From: Calliopum simillimum
Taxonomy: Eukaryota > Arthropoda > Insecta > Diptera > Lauxaniidae
Assembly: GCA_951812925.1 (NCBI GenBank)
Contig: OX638371.1
Coordinates: 39,840,101 to 39,904,100, forward strand
DNA length: 64,000 nt
Reading direction: 5' to 3'
A program made the position numbers and the translations under genes. Positions 34,401 through 46,400 of the stretch are shown here, piece by piece. Position 1 is the first letter of the stretch. Every line of letters begins with the position of its first letter. The notes below the pieces were generated by a model, which was given only the letters and a program-made list of their open reading frames with translations, ran no database searches and had not been told where the DNA came from.

Positions 34401-37400
34401 AAAGATTGGTGGTCCATACTTCCCTCCCTACCCTACATATAAGTATTTCCCAGTCCTTATGTATAATTTTTTTCTAGTAAAAGCACAAACTTATTATTAA
34501 GGAACTGTATTTGCTTTAATTACTTTAAATTATAACACAGGGCGATAAAAACAACTTTTTTTTCTGCGGCCTTAGTTTTGCGAGTAAATCCAGATTCTCT
34601 AAAGTCGTCCGATGACTAGGATATAATTTTTTTTTTTGTCAGGATAGACTCAAGTTCTCCAGATATTCTTTCTTAAAAGTGAAAAATAACTGTTTCGAGG
34701 CATATTTGAAGTAGTATGTATTCCACTTACAGTAAACGGTGTAATTAATTTTTGTTAATAACATCGAAAAGCCATAACCTTCTTCATTAAACTTTATAAC
34801 TTTCAACTTTTCTAATTAGATCCTTACTTTTCGAGTTACCAACCACGGAATTAAAAGTTTTTCTGCTCCATACAAGGGATTAAATTAACTTTGTGTGGAG
34901 TTGACATACCATTACTTCAATGAATGATAACGCGGAAAGTAATGATCTAATTGGAAAAGTTAGCAAAAGTTAATTACACTGTTCACTGAAAGTGTTATAC
35001 TCCTTCCAATATGCCTCAGAACAGGAATTTTTGCACTTTTAAACAAGGATATCTCGAGAACAAGTGGCAATTCGGTGAATATGATATTATTTTCGTATTC
35101 ATTAGGTCACGATTGATCGATATTGATACCGAAACCCTACGCCGCAAAATATGTGTTGCTTTGTGTAATCATTTCCCAACATTTTGTGCAAAATTTTTCT
35201 CTTTCTGGAATAAGTTATTACCTTTATTAAGTAAATATTTGCTCATTTATTGACTGAAATATTTTATTATACATACGCAATTTCAAACTTGTCTTTATTA
35301 TGTAAAGTGTTTGACAATGGGTTAAAATGTCACCTTAGCTTCTACGAGTATAAAACCAATGTTCTTTTCATCATCTCATCTCACACATAGGTACTGGTGA
35401 CTAAGCCTGATTTCTACAATGAAGAGACACGCAATAATTTGTTTTGCACCTTGTCTGAATTAATTAGCCTGAATATAGTTCCCATTATAAACACAAACGA
35501 TGCAGTCTCACCACCAATGTTTATTGTGGACGATGATGTTCCGGTTGGTTCTAAAAAGGTAGGTACACAAGTTGCAAAGTTATGTTGCCGCATTGCTGCT
35601 ATGGCTACTGTTCCATAGGTAATTTCAAAAATGTTGATCAAATAATTTGTGTTTAATAAAGATAATATTCATACTCATACTCCTTACGATCTGAAGATGA
35701 ATGCACTATTCATTATTTTTTGGCCACAAAGATTTTACTTTTATAATGTTCTACGTATATAATTCGTATCATATGCACAAGAAATGCACTTTCTGAACAT
35801 AATTATTGATCAACTTTTATGAAATGTACTTTTGTATCCATAGATGATGCCACCGCTGTTCCTTCGTAGTTCTGGTAGTGTTGTGGTAGGTTGTATTTGT
35901 AGTAATTGCATTTTATTTTCATTCTTGAAATCCTTAGGGTATCGCCATAAAGGATAACGACAGCTTATCTGCAATGCTGGCTGCAGAAGTGCAAGCAGAT
36001 TTGCTGATTATGATGTCGGATGTTGATGGTATTTACAACAAACCTCCTTGGGTGGATGGCGCCAAACTGATGCATACTTATACAACAACTGATACATCGT
36101 CTGTAGAGTTTGGTGAAAAATCAAAGGTAGGTAATTACTTGTAGTAATGATAGAACAGGAATAGCTTTTATTACCATTCGATTGCGTTACACCTACAAAC
36201 ATCGATACTTACGTCCAAAATAGCACAAAGGGCAAACTGTGAACTTGGCCCTAACCTTGAATTTATTTAGCATGCATTTTTTTCATGTCATATCGGTATT
36301 TATCCTCATAGCAATAGATATTTTTGGAGCATCTACTGAGCTACTGTTCAACACATGGCAGAACAATATTTAAAACTGGAAAAAAAAAATATTAGGTCTG
36401 TTTATGAGATTCAGATTGTTTGCTCAAAAGCCGTCTTAACACCAAAAATTGCTTTGCCAAATGTTCCACAGTGTCAAAGGTACCCCAGTTAACTTATAGC
36501 CGAACAATCGATTGATATATGGAGAAATAAAAACGACTTGAGCTTTGACCTTGTTCTTTTTGAAATCAATGCAGCAATTAGCTTATTCTATTTTTATCCA
36601 ACTTTCCTATATAAGGTAAAATCAGTTTTGCAATTTGGAAGAAATTCCAAAAATTTAGAACTTGTTTTCAATGATGCGAAATATGGTCGCAAGTGTCATT
36701 AAATTTTTTATTTTTACGCAATTCCATGTGTTTTGTGTTAGAAACAAAACCCTATTATTCGCATCATTAAATTTTTACGCTTTTGTTTTCTTTGTGTAAA
36801 CTTAAAAAGAACGCAAGAAAGTTCCAAATAGTTAAATGTCGCTGAACTTTAACGCATTTTAATATTGTCAGTTTTTCTTGAATTATTATCCGCAAAGACG
36901 CATTAAACCAAGGGTGTCAGCGTAGAACAAAAGTGAGCCAATTTTGGCTCGACCAACAACATCAATGTTTTTGTACAACATTCACAGAAATAATTTTTGT
37001 TGTTTTTTTTCACGCTCGTCAAAATTTCGCGTTTTTGTTGCTTTTTTTGCGTACACACAAAATTGAAATCGAACCAACATAAAACAACAACGACTACGTC
37101 GCATCAAAAACAAAAACAACAAACAATATGGGTATTAATGCATTGATGCGCAGTTGCGAAAATGCAAGTCTTTTACGCACATACGACTGAACGTTCATTA
37201 TGAATATTTCCATCTTGAGAAATTCCAGAAGTAGTGTGAAATTTTCGGCAATGCGTTTGATGTTTTTCAAATGTCTAACTTTCGCAAATCGCACTTCCGC
37301 AACGACGCAAGAGCATTGCGCATCAACGCGTGAATACCCCTACTTTTTGTGTGTGTCCTAGTTCTGAGAAATTTTGAAAATTGTTGAAATATTATTGTTG

Positions 37401-40400
37401 TTGTAAACAAGGCATGAAAAAAAACATTGTTTTTGTTATTGTTGTAATTCGAATTTGAAGTTGTTGTAGAAGCGAAAATTTTTGCGCTGACTGCGCTGCA
37501 TGCGCTTGGCTCAGTGATTTGAAAACGCTGACACCCTTGCATGAAACTAACAACATGTTTTTGAACAAATCATAGCATAGCATATCCGAGAGAAAAAAGT
37601 ACATGTAAAACATGAAGGCGGTTCACTAATGGTTTGGGGCTCTTTTAAGCAGCTGGGCCTAGAATACATTTTGTTGATGGCAGTAAGGATCATAAGATTT
37701 ATTTGAACATTTTAAGACTAAATTTATTGCAATGTAAGGATAAACTTGGTCAATGTAGTGATATGTCTTTTTACCAAAAAAACGATCTCAAACATATTCC
37801 TTATAATATGAGATCATGGATTTAATAGAACTGTCCCAATATATTCGTAACACTGACGCAGGGTCCAGATATAAATGCTATTAGAATCTTGTGGAATTGT
37901 CTGGACGCAAAAGTTCGCCAGAACAATATTTCTTCAAAAATTGAACTGAAAAGGGTATTCATGGAAAATGGGAAAAAATTTATCCGAGCTATTGTGAAAA
38001 ACTAATTCAAAGGATTCCAAAAGGACTAAACATGACAAATAAAAACAAAATAATGTACACTAATTACTGAACTCATGTAAAAATTATAATTTTGTTAAGG
38101 TGCACGACTTTGGCTTTGGTACTGAATATGCTTGATTTCTGGAACTTTTTATTTATTTTCAAAAATAACGAAAAATTTCAAGTTTGGTTTTTGTTAAAAT
38201 TGAAGGATAAAATAGGCTATTTAAAAATGTTTTTCAAATTTCTTAAATTATTTCTGCGTACTTAGTTTTGGGGCACTGAAAAATAGTTTGTTTGGTGTAC
38301 GACTAGTGATGAGCAAACCAAGACCAAGACCAAGACCATAGCAGTCTTGGTCTTGTTCTTGCACATTGAGTCTTGGTCTTTAAATCAGTCTTCTACTTAT
38401 ATTATCTTTAAAATAGAAAAGATCCAGCAAGCATTTTTTATTTTTTAAAAATTGTAATTTCAAATAAAGTGAGATATATAAAAAAATCGTTATATCTACA
38501 ATTTTCAACCAATTTTGATAAATGATGATTGGTTTTATTGCAAATTGTATGCACTTAATGAATAAACTAAAATTTATGTGCCTTACTTTTCAAAGTATTG
38601 CTTAAAAAAGACGTCGAATTGCTAAAAACGGAAATTGTTTTTCCAATTTATAAATTTCGTCTAAAAGTTCCTCAAATATTTCCATTGAACTTAAACTATA
38701 GTATATATTTTTTAAATGGACATATACTCTCCTTTCCAAATCAGTAAAAATAAAACAAAATTTTGCGCATCTATCAGCCCTGCACTTAAAAGTAAAAAAA
38801 ATGCCGTGTTTTTCTTAAATGAAAGAAAAAACTTAAAATAACAAACGCCTTTTGCAATGAAATATAATTTTCCTCAAATCCACATTCATACAAAATGAAA
38901 TACAATGAGACCATGACATTGCAAGGGCTTATTTGAGGTTAACTCCAAAGTCTACGATTGCTTGGCACAGATTGCAGTAATGAAACTTCATAAAAGTAAA
39001 GTATTTAATGTTACATTACGTTGTGCTCTCAGACCAAACTTTTAGTTTTTACATTAAAATGCAGATTTAATCTTTTTTTTCTTTTTTCATTTGTCTGGCT
39101 AACTTCGCGTTCACCCTTTCTATGAGAACTAAGAATAATAGTAATTTCAACAATTAAGTTATCAGCTCGCAGGAACAACTGCTTTCAAATTTAATTAAGA
39201 AGTTTTCGTTTTCGTACTTGTTCCTGTTTCATAAATTTTATTAATAATTAAATGTGCAACAACGATGTGACAGTTTCAACGTTCCAAGGAATAACCAACC
39301 ACTACCATAGCCATTTCCATCACAAGCATGACACAATTTATCACAAATACAACAAACTATGTTGTTGTGAGTTACAATAAAACAGGCATGCCCCAAAGTA
39401 ACCCGTGCGGAAAACCGAGAGAAAGAGGGTTACCTTAGGATGGCGGAAATTGCGTAGAGCAAAAACCTCACATAGATCGACTAGGTCCATAGCGTTACCA
39501 CAAACTTTCTTCTGTTAGGAGAATAGCAAGGTTCTGGCTTCATGATTTTCATCAATATCGAAGGTTCCATTGATTTTCATCAATATTGCAGGTTACAGAT
39601 TTTAAGACGAAGATAATTGGTTTTGATAATGCTATGCCAGTTACCTCATTTATGGAATATGGTTAAATATGGTTTTGTCAATGGCTTCAAATATGCTATT
39701 TTCTTACAAGAACGACTTTCTTATAGCAGTTTTCTCTGCTGGGGAGAAGGGATGAACAAAATTAGTCTTGGTCTCGAGCCTTAGTCTTGGTAATTTTTCG
39801 AGACCAAGACGCTGATAAAATTACAAAACCAAGATCAAATGCTATAGGTCTTGGAATTGCTCAAGATGTTCATCAAGACCAGGAGTGGTTTTCAGTCTTG
39901 ATAATTTACAGTTAATGGGTGTACCACGCTCCTTTCAAGCATAAAATCATCTCTCAAATTGAAATTTGGCATCTAAAAACCCAACTACTTTGTCAAAATA
40001 TGGTTTGCAGATTTTGAATACTCAACAATCTTTAAAAATTTTTTCAGGACCATGGCCAAGATTGAGACCAAGACTCAATACTCAAGATCAAGACCAAGTC
40101 TGTTATGTTCTTGGTCTTATTGATGAGCAAAATTAGTCTTGATCTTGAGTCTTGGTCTTGAGTCTTGGTCTTGAGTCTTGGTCTTGAGTCTTATTCTTGG
40201 TCTTGGTCTTGATAATTTTTCGATACCAAAACGCTAATATATTTAGTTTAGTTTATTTAAGTAAGTAATTAGTACATAAGAAATTTTTCTTTTAGGTACA
40301 ACAATTTGCAAGACCAAGACTGTTATTGTCTTGGTCTTGGTCACGATAATCGTCAAGACCAAGACTGCTTTTCAATCTTTGCAATTTATAGTTAGTAGGT

Positions 40401-43400
40401 ATTTCACACCCGTTTCGAGGATAAAATCATTTCTCAATTTCAAATCAAGCATCTTTGGAAAAATAAGGTTTCGAAATTTTGAATACTCAATAATCCCCAG
40501 AAATTTTTTCAAGAACAAGACCAAGGCTGAGACCAAGACTTAATGACCAAGTTCAAGACCAAGACTCAATATCAAAACCAAGGTCCAAGGTCAAGACCAA
40601 GACTTAGACTTCTATGGTCTTGGTCTTGGTTTGTTCATCACTACTGGGGAGTAAACGATGATGATGATGATGTTTGTTTGCTTGTATGCATCGTCGTGAA
40701 ACTTGCAATTTGTTGTGCTACGACTTGTATACGACTAGTATACATAGTATGGACGGCGCTATTAGGATGATATACAGTTATGACCTAGGCATTGCACGTG
40801 GAAGAACGCACCGCCTCTCCTACCCCATGATTAAAATACGGTCACAGTTGTGCTTTGTACCTGAAGCATGGAAATCCATGATATTCCATCATACTGTGCT
40901 GTGGCATGAACTTTTATTTTTATTGTTTTAAACATTTCGTACAAATTTATTTGGTCTTTATCTGTTCTTGCTTTCCTCCCTTCACTCACTTTTCTAGGTA
41001 GGAACCGGTGGCATGGACTCCAAAGTTAAGGCTGCTACGTGGGCATTGGATCGTGGTGTTAGTGTTGTTATTTGCAACGGATTGCAAGAGAAGGCTATTA
41101 AAACAATAATTGGCGGTAGAAAAGTTGGCACGTTCTTTACCCAATCAACGGAGGGAAACACGACGCCAGTTGAAGTTCTCGCTGAGAATGGTAAGAGCAT
41201 AAAAAACTTTTGCAATTAAAGAAACAGGGAAGTTCAAGTGGGCGTTAGTTTTTGTTTTTTAAATAACAAAATAAATCCCCTTTCGATGGCAGATCAATGT
41301 AATCAACATGACATTGATGATGGAAAAAAATTTAATGAGGTGTTGGCAATAATTAGGACAAAGTTTTGTTACAGCCGTGTTGTATTATGGTATTTAACAA
41401 GTTTTTTAAATTTTCTTTTATAGTTACTGACGCTTTGGTCTTTTCAAAGGATTGCAATGATTTATTTTCTTTACATTGTGTATTTCTAATAATTTCTAAT
41501 TTCGACGGTATTTTAATTCGTATAAGGGGAATATTTAAGCATTTCGTTAAAATGCTTCCCTGACGAGATATCGGAATTATAAACCGTTGGTAATTTTTTC
41601 ACTTTGTAGCGTTAATATCTCGTCAGCAAAACATTTTACAAAATTTACATGTGATAAAAGTTTCTTGAAATTGTCTAAATTATCCAAAAATCCACGTTTC
41701 ACAAGTTCAAAATGCAAATTGGCCTAAAAGTGACCCAATTGTTCTGGCTCTATCTTTGCCACGATAATTGCTATGAAAAGTCGCCACACGGTATTGTAAA
41801 GTAATTGCTTCAACGAACGTTTTAAGTCGTGTTTTTATTTGATAAACTGCGATGGAAGGGTTAGGTGGTCCACTTGACAAAGAATGTTACATATTTTACA
41901 TCAATAACATTTTCAAAGGATTATTGAATAATTAATGTGTATCGAAAATTACAAAAAAATTGATAAAGGTTTTTGTTCATTGAACTACTCGATTTAAGAG
42001 AATTACATTTTAGAACCAAAAATATCACCAATGTAAAATTTTGCTTGGTATTTATTCATTTTTGTTCCCAGCACGTGTTGGCAGTCGACAAATGCAGGCT
42101 CTTACTCCAGAGGAACGCGCCAGTGCAGTCAACACTTTAGCTGAATTATTAGTGAGCAAACAGGATTACATTTTGGAGGCAAATGCAAAGGATTTAGCAG
42201 AAGCTCAGCGAAATGGCTTGGCAAAGCCACTTTTATCGCGCTTATCATTGAATTCATCGAAACTTAAGAATCTGGCAATTGGATTGAAGCAAATTGCGGA
42301 GTCTAGTCATCAGGTAAGAAAATGCTGGAAATAAATAAGTTGACTTTAAAATAAAATGTTATAGTGCACTGCCAGGAACGTCCGGTTTATGGAAACTTCA
42401 CGATTACCCTCAAAAATCTGAAAGAGTGTATCAAAAAAGTGAGCTTAGAATTTTCAAAATTTTTTGAAGGTCATTTAGAGGTCACGCAACGTCGTTTCAT
42501 ACAAAATCTGCGGTTTCATGCGGTTTTCATTTGATTACGATTTTAAAAAAGCTCGGAATTAGTTCTGCGTTACGTCAAATTTTTCGTCTTGAATAATGAT
42601 ATAAAACAAAATATCTGGACCCTAAAATCAAACACATATAGTGTTTTAGTTAAATACCCACAAAAAACGTATTTTTAGCCTACCTCCAGTATGTTGATTT
42701 TCCCCTTTTTTTTTTAAATTAACTCTTACAATATATAAAAATTATATGAATAGTTTTCTATTTTAAGATCTAGACATTTCTTGTCTTTGATGACCCCTAG
42801 CGAAATTTTTTGTACATTATTTTTGTAGAGCACTTTAGCCCGTAACGTTTTGGAAAAACATGTCCATAAGACCCATAAAAACAAGATATAATGGGCTAAG
42901 ATGTTGCAGAAAGTTGTTCCTTGGGTGATTTCATGGTGAACTTGGAACACCAAGTTTTATCCAGAATTAAGATTTACAGTTTTACAGTGGGATAAAATTT
43001 TTGAGATCTTAATAAAATAAAACCGCTTCAACCCAAGATTTTTCATAAATCGACGTTGAACGACGTTGATTTAGAGGTCAATAACATTCAAAAAAATCTC
43101 AGCTCACTTTTTGACATTTTTTTTCAGATTTTTGGGGGTAATCGTAGAATTTCTAAAAATGTTTTTTTTTTTTTTTGAATCATTACCAACTTTCTGTGGG
43201 AAATATGACAAAAGTTATGGAATTTTCAGGATGCTGTAAAGTATTTTTCGTTGTTTTGTATAGCAAGGGATGCATTTTGAAAGTTGTAAAAAACGTGAAA
43301 TTTCATACTGGAATATCTCGAAAAGCGCAGTCTTTTCTTTCATTAAATTTTAATATGTTTTACAGGGCACTTAAGGCTATAGTTGATGAAACGGAGAACT

Positions 43401-46400
43401 AGCGAAAATCGTTTAAATTTTTTACAGAAAATTCGGCATTTTTCAAGGAAAAAAATGAGTAAATTTTCGTAAGCATTCCATGTACCTCAATGGTACTAAT
43501 ACGTGTAGTTAGTGTCCTGTAAAACATTGAAATTTATAGAAAAAAATAACGCGTTTTTTGAAATATTTCTGTGAGAAATCGTTTTTGTTTGACAATATTT
43601 AGCATAAACGTACTCACAAGTGCTATTTGTTTTGTTTACAGTGAGTTAAGAAAATCAATTTGGCGAGCCTTTTTTTGAGTGATGGATAAATTATGGGGTA
43701 ACCAACGAGAACAAATTTTTTTACAGCTAAGTGTTCACTCAAAATCGAATGTATTAAAGTAGAACTAATATGCAAGGATGCCTCTATCTCACAATATGTC
43801 ACATGACAATCTTGCATTAACAGTTCATGCACTGTATCGATGTTTTGTGGCACAACAATTAACTATACCAGCGATATACTGTGGTTTTTGATGTTGCTTT
43901 ATCGCCATACAAAGAACTAAGTTCAGTTGTGAAAAATAATCCAACGAAAACCTTCTCCTGAAATTTTAATTTTTTGGCCAAATTGATTTTCTTAACACAC
44001 ATCAAAACGTTGTGAGTACGTTTATGCTTATTGTGTTGCCAGATTTTAGCTATTGACATTAGTGTTGCCAGTTCCCGAAATATAAATAGTGCCCTACGTA
44101 TTATACCTAAATATTTCACAGAGTCAGAAATTTTGATATTTCAAATGAGTTTTTGTGCTTAATAATCGAGTAACTTAGGGTAATGTGGTTACCTTTTTAT
44201 TTTTTTGCCAATTTCTACCAAAGTAATGGTAGCAGATTAGCTTAGTCAATTTATTTGCATTAGTTATTCTATTGTTTTCACTATTAAATAGTTCATAAAC
44301 TAAAATATTAACATTTTCAAGCGTGAGGCCAGTTAAATTGAAAATACCTAAAAATAGCTGAAAAAGAAAAGTGTAATGTGGATCACCCGGTCCATTTCCT
44401 AAAGTAGTACCGTTATTCGCACTTTTGGTTGACTAAAAGTCTATTAGTATTTTTTCAGATTATATTTGCTATGAAATAGCTTTATAGGCTTATTAAAGAA
44501 TATTTTTTAGTTAGATAAACCAAATTCATGTTAACAAGTGAATAAGTAATAAGGTTTACCGAATCATATGTAAAATAGTACTCCACATTACTCAAACTCG
44601 GGTGTCACACACATGCAATTAACTTTTGAAGGTGTAATAGTAATCAAACTTGATATACGGTATGTAATATGGGGTAGACCACATTACCCGAATACATCAC
44701 TTTTTTGAAATAATCATTGATTATATAAAAGAAATGTAAAATCAGACTTGCTTATGCACTTCTTCGTTAAATAATAATTGCATAATTGTATTAGAGTCAT
44801 TTGAATTTTAGAAAACAGAGTTCTGAGGAAGTTATTTAGTTATTCACAGAGTACTACAAATAAGTCAACTTGACCTCACAGCATATGCTAAGAAATTGCA
44901 AACGAATAATTAGCATAATAGAAAATCCGAAGAGCGTAAAGAATATGTTTTTCGCGTTTTAATGTGCACAAATAACCAGAATTGTTATACAGTCTTTAAT
45001 ATGAGTTATAAAAGGGTGCACGACATTACCCGCATAGTCCACATTACCCTAAATTACTCTATTCGAAGTAATTGACATGCTATCACCTTTTGCAAGGCAA
45101 GATAGCAAATAAGAAATATTAACTCTCATTCTTTAACTTCATTGCTCGTTAAATTGAATGTCAAAATAACAGTTGTTATAATAAACTTATTTCCAGTACA
45201 CTATTGCAAAAGTTTTTAGATATTCTTAACAATATTATATAAATTGAAAAAGGAAAAAAAAAAAAAAACGATGAAAGAAAGTAAGCCCAAAAGGGTTGAG
45301 TCAGTAAAGAAAAGATGGTAAACTGATGTGAAACAACTTTCTAATATGATTCCATAAATAATTGAAATGCGTACGAAATTTTTAACATCATTTACTACAG
45401 CTTAACTATGAAATGTTGAACAATTTGTCCTTAGGGACCAATAGCACTGATTGAAATTACGGGCATGGACCATCATGAGTTGCAATGCCGTAAAGATGAA
45501 GCAGTAAAATGTTGCTGCTGCAAAAGAAAATGCGACAAACTGAAGTTATTTTTACTGTGCGTTTTAGAAATTCCCAAAACCCAATTGTTAAACGTGCCTC
45601 AAACAACAGTACGCCCCCCTTAAGTTTCCACAACAATCGACGGCAGCGGACATTGTCAATTTGTGACAATAAAATTGACTTAACACAAAAGCAATACAAA
45701 AGTCCTATGGGGGAAATTCACGCCACTTGGCTTTTTTTCTCTTTTGTGCTGGACGCCATGCCATGTTGGGCCAAGCGTTTCATTATTTGAAGTTTGGCTT
45801 TAAGTTTATGCACCATAATTTTTGAGTTTTTTGTGCTCTGCCATATAATGGTTGTGCTTGACTAAGATGGCGGCAATACATCTGCATTTCTGTTTACTTT
45901 TCGCTCATAAATTTTTTCTGGCGTTATTCTTTATCTACGTTTTATTTTTTGTCATTTTATAAATGTGAATGGCAATGCTCTATTAAAAGTAAATTAAGCA
46001 TAGTCTGAACATTATATACATACTCATATTCATGTTCAAAAATACGGTTTCGTTTGCTTTAAAATAATTTTTTGCTCCTAGAATTCGACACATCTTTTTT
46101 AGTGTAAAATTTTGTGCAGTTTCTGAATTCGCATAGTTCTATATGAAAGTTAGGCGTGAACATCAACCATAGCAATCTTGGCCTTTATCTTGGTCTTGGT
46201 CTTAATTTTGATATTGAGTCTGGGTATCGGTCTTGATCTTGACATTAGAAATGAAAACTAACTGAAAGAATTGCTAAAGTATTGAGAATGCAAAACTCCC
46301 GAACCTAATTTCTTCAAAGCAGACGAATTGTGAAAAAATTTTTCGGAATCCCGGGATTATTTTCTCCAATCTTTGTTAACTTGAGTCAACCATAAAATTG

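Larger units (their letters stand above)
29721..34440. mobile_element. 4.7 kb terminal-inverted-repeat element (intron 4)
   Basis: Left end ATATGTAGGGTAAGCGAGGG (29721 on) and right end complementary to ATATGTAGGGTAGGGAGGG (to 34440). Both are followed inward by 'TATGGAC' and 'CCAC' motifs. The right 190 bp also matches, inverted, the sequence at 63794-64000, so the end is a real family end. The interior is taken by a LINE (30095-33505), itself split by a foldback. No transposase of its own is visible. Confidence 0.65.

Noticed and set aside
36008..36202. Minus-strand frame overlapping exon 6
   Set aside because: Antisense of conserved P5CS coding sequence; not a separate gene.
45509..45790. 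93-codon frame in intron 8
   Set aside because: No recognisable domain and no splice context; base composition resembles the surrounding intron.
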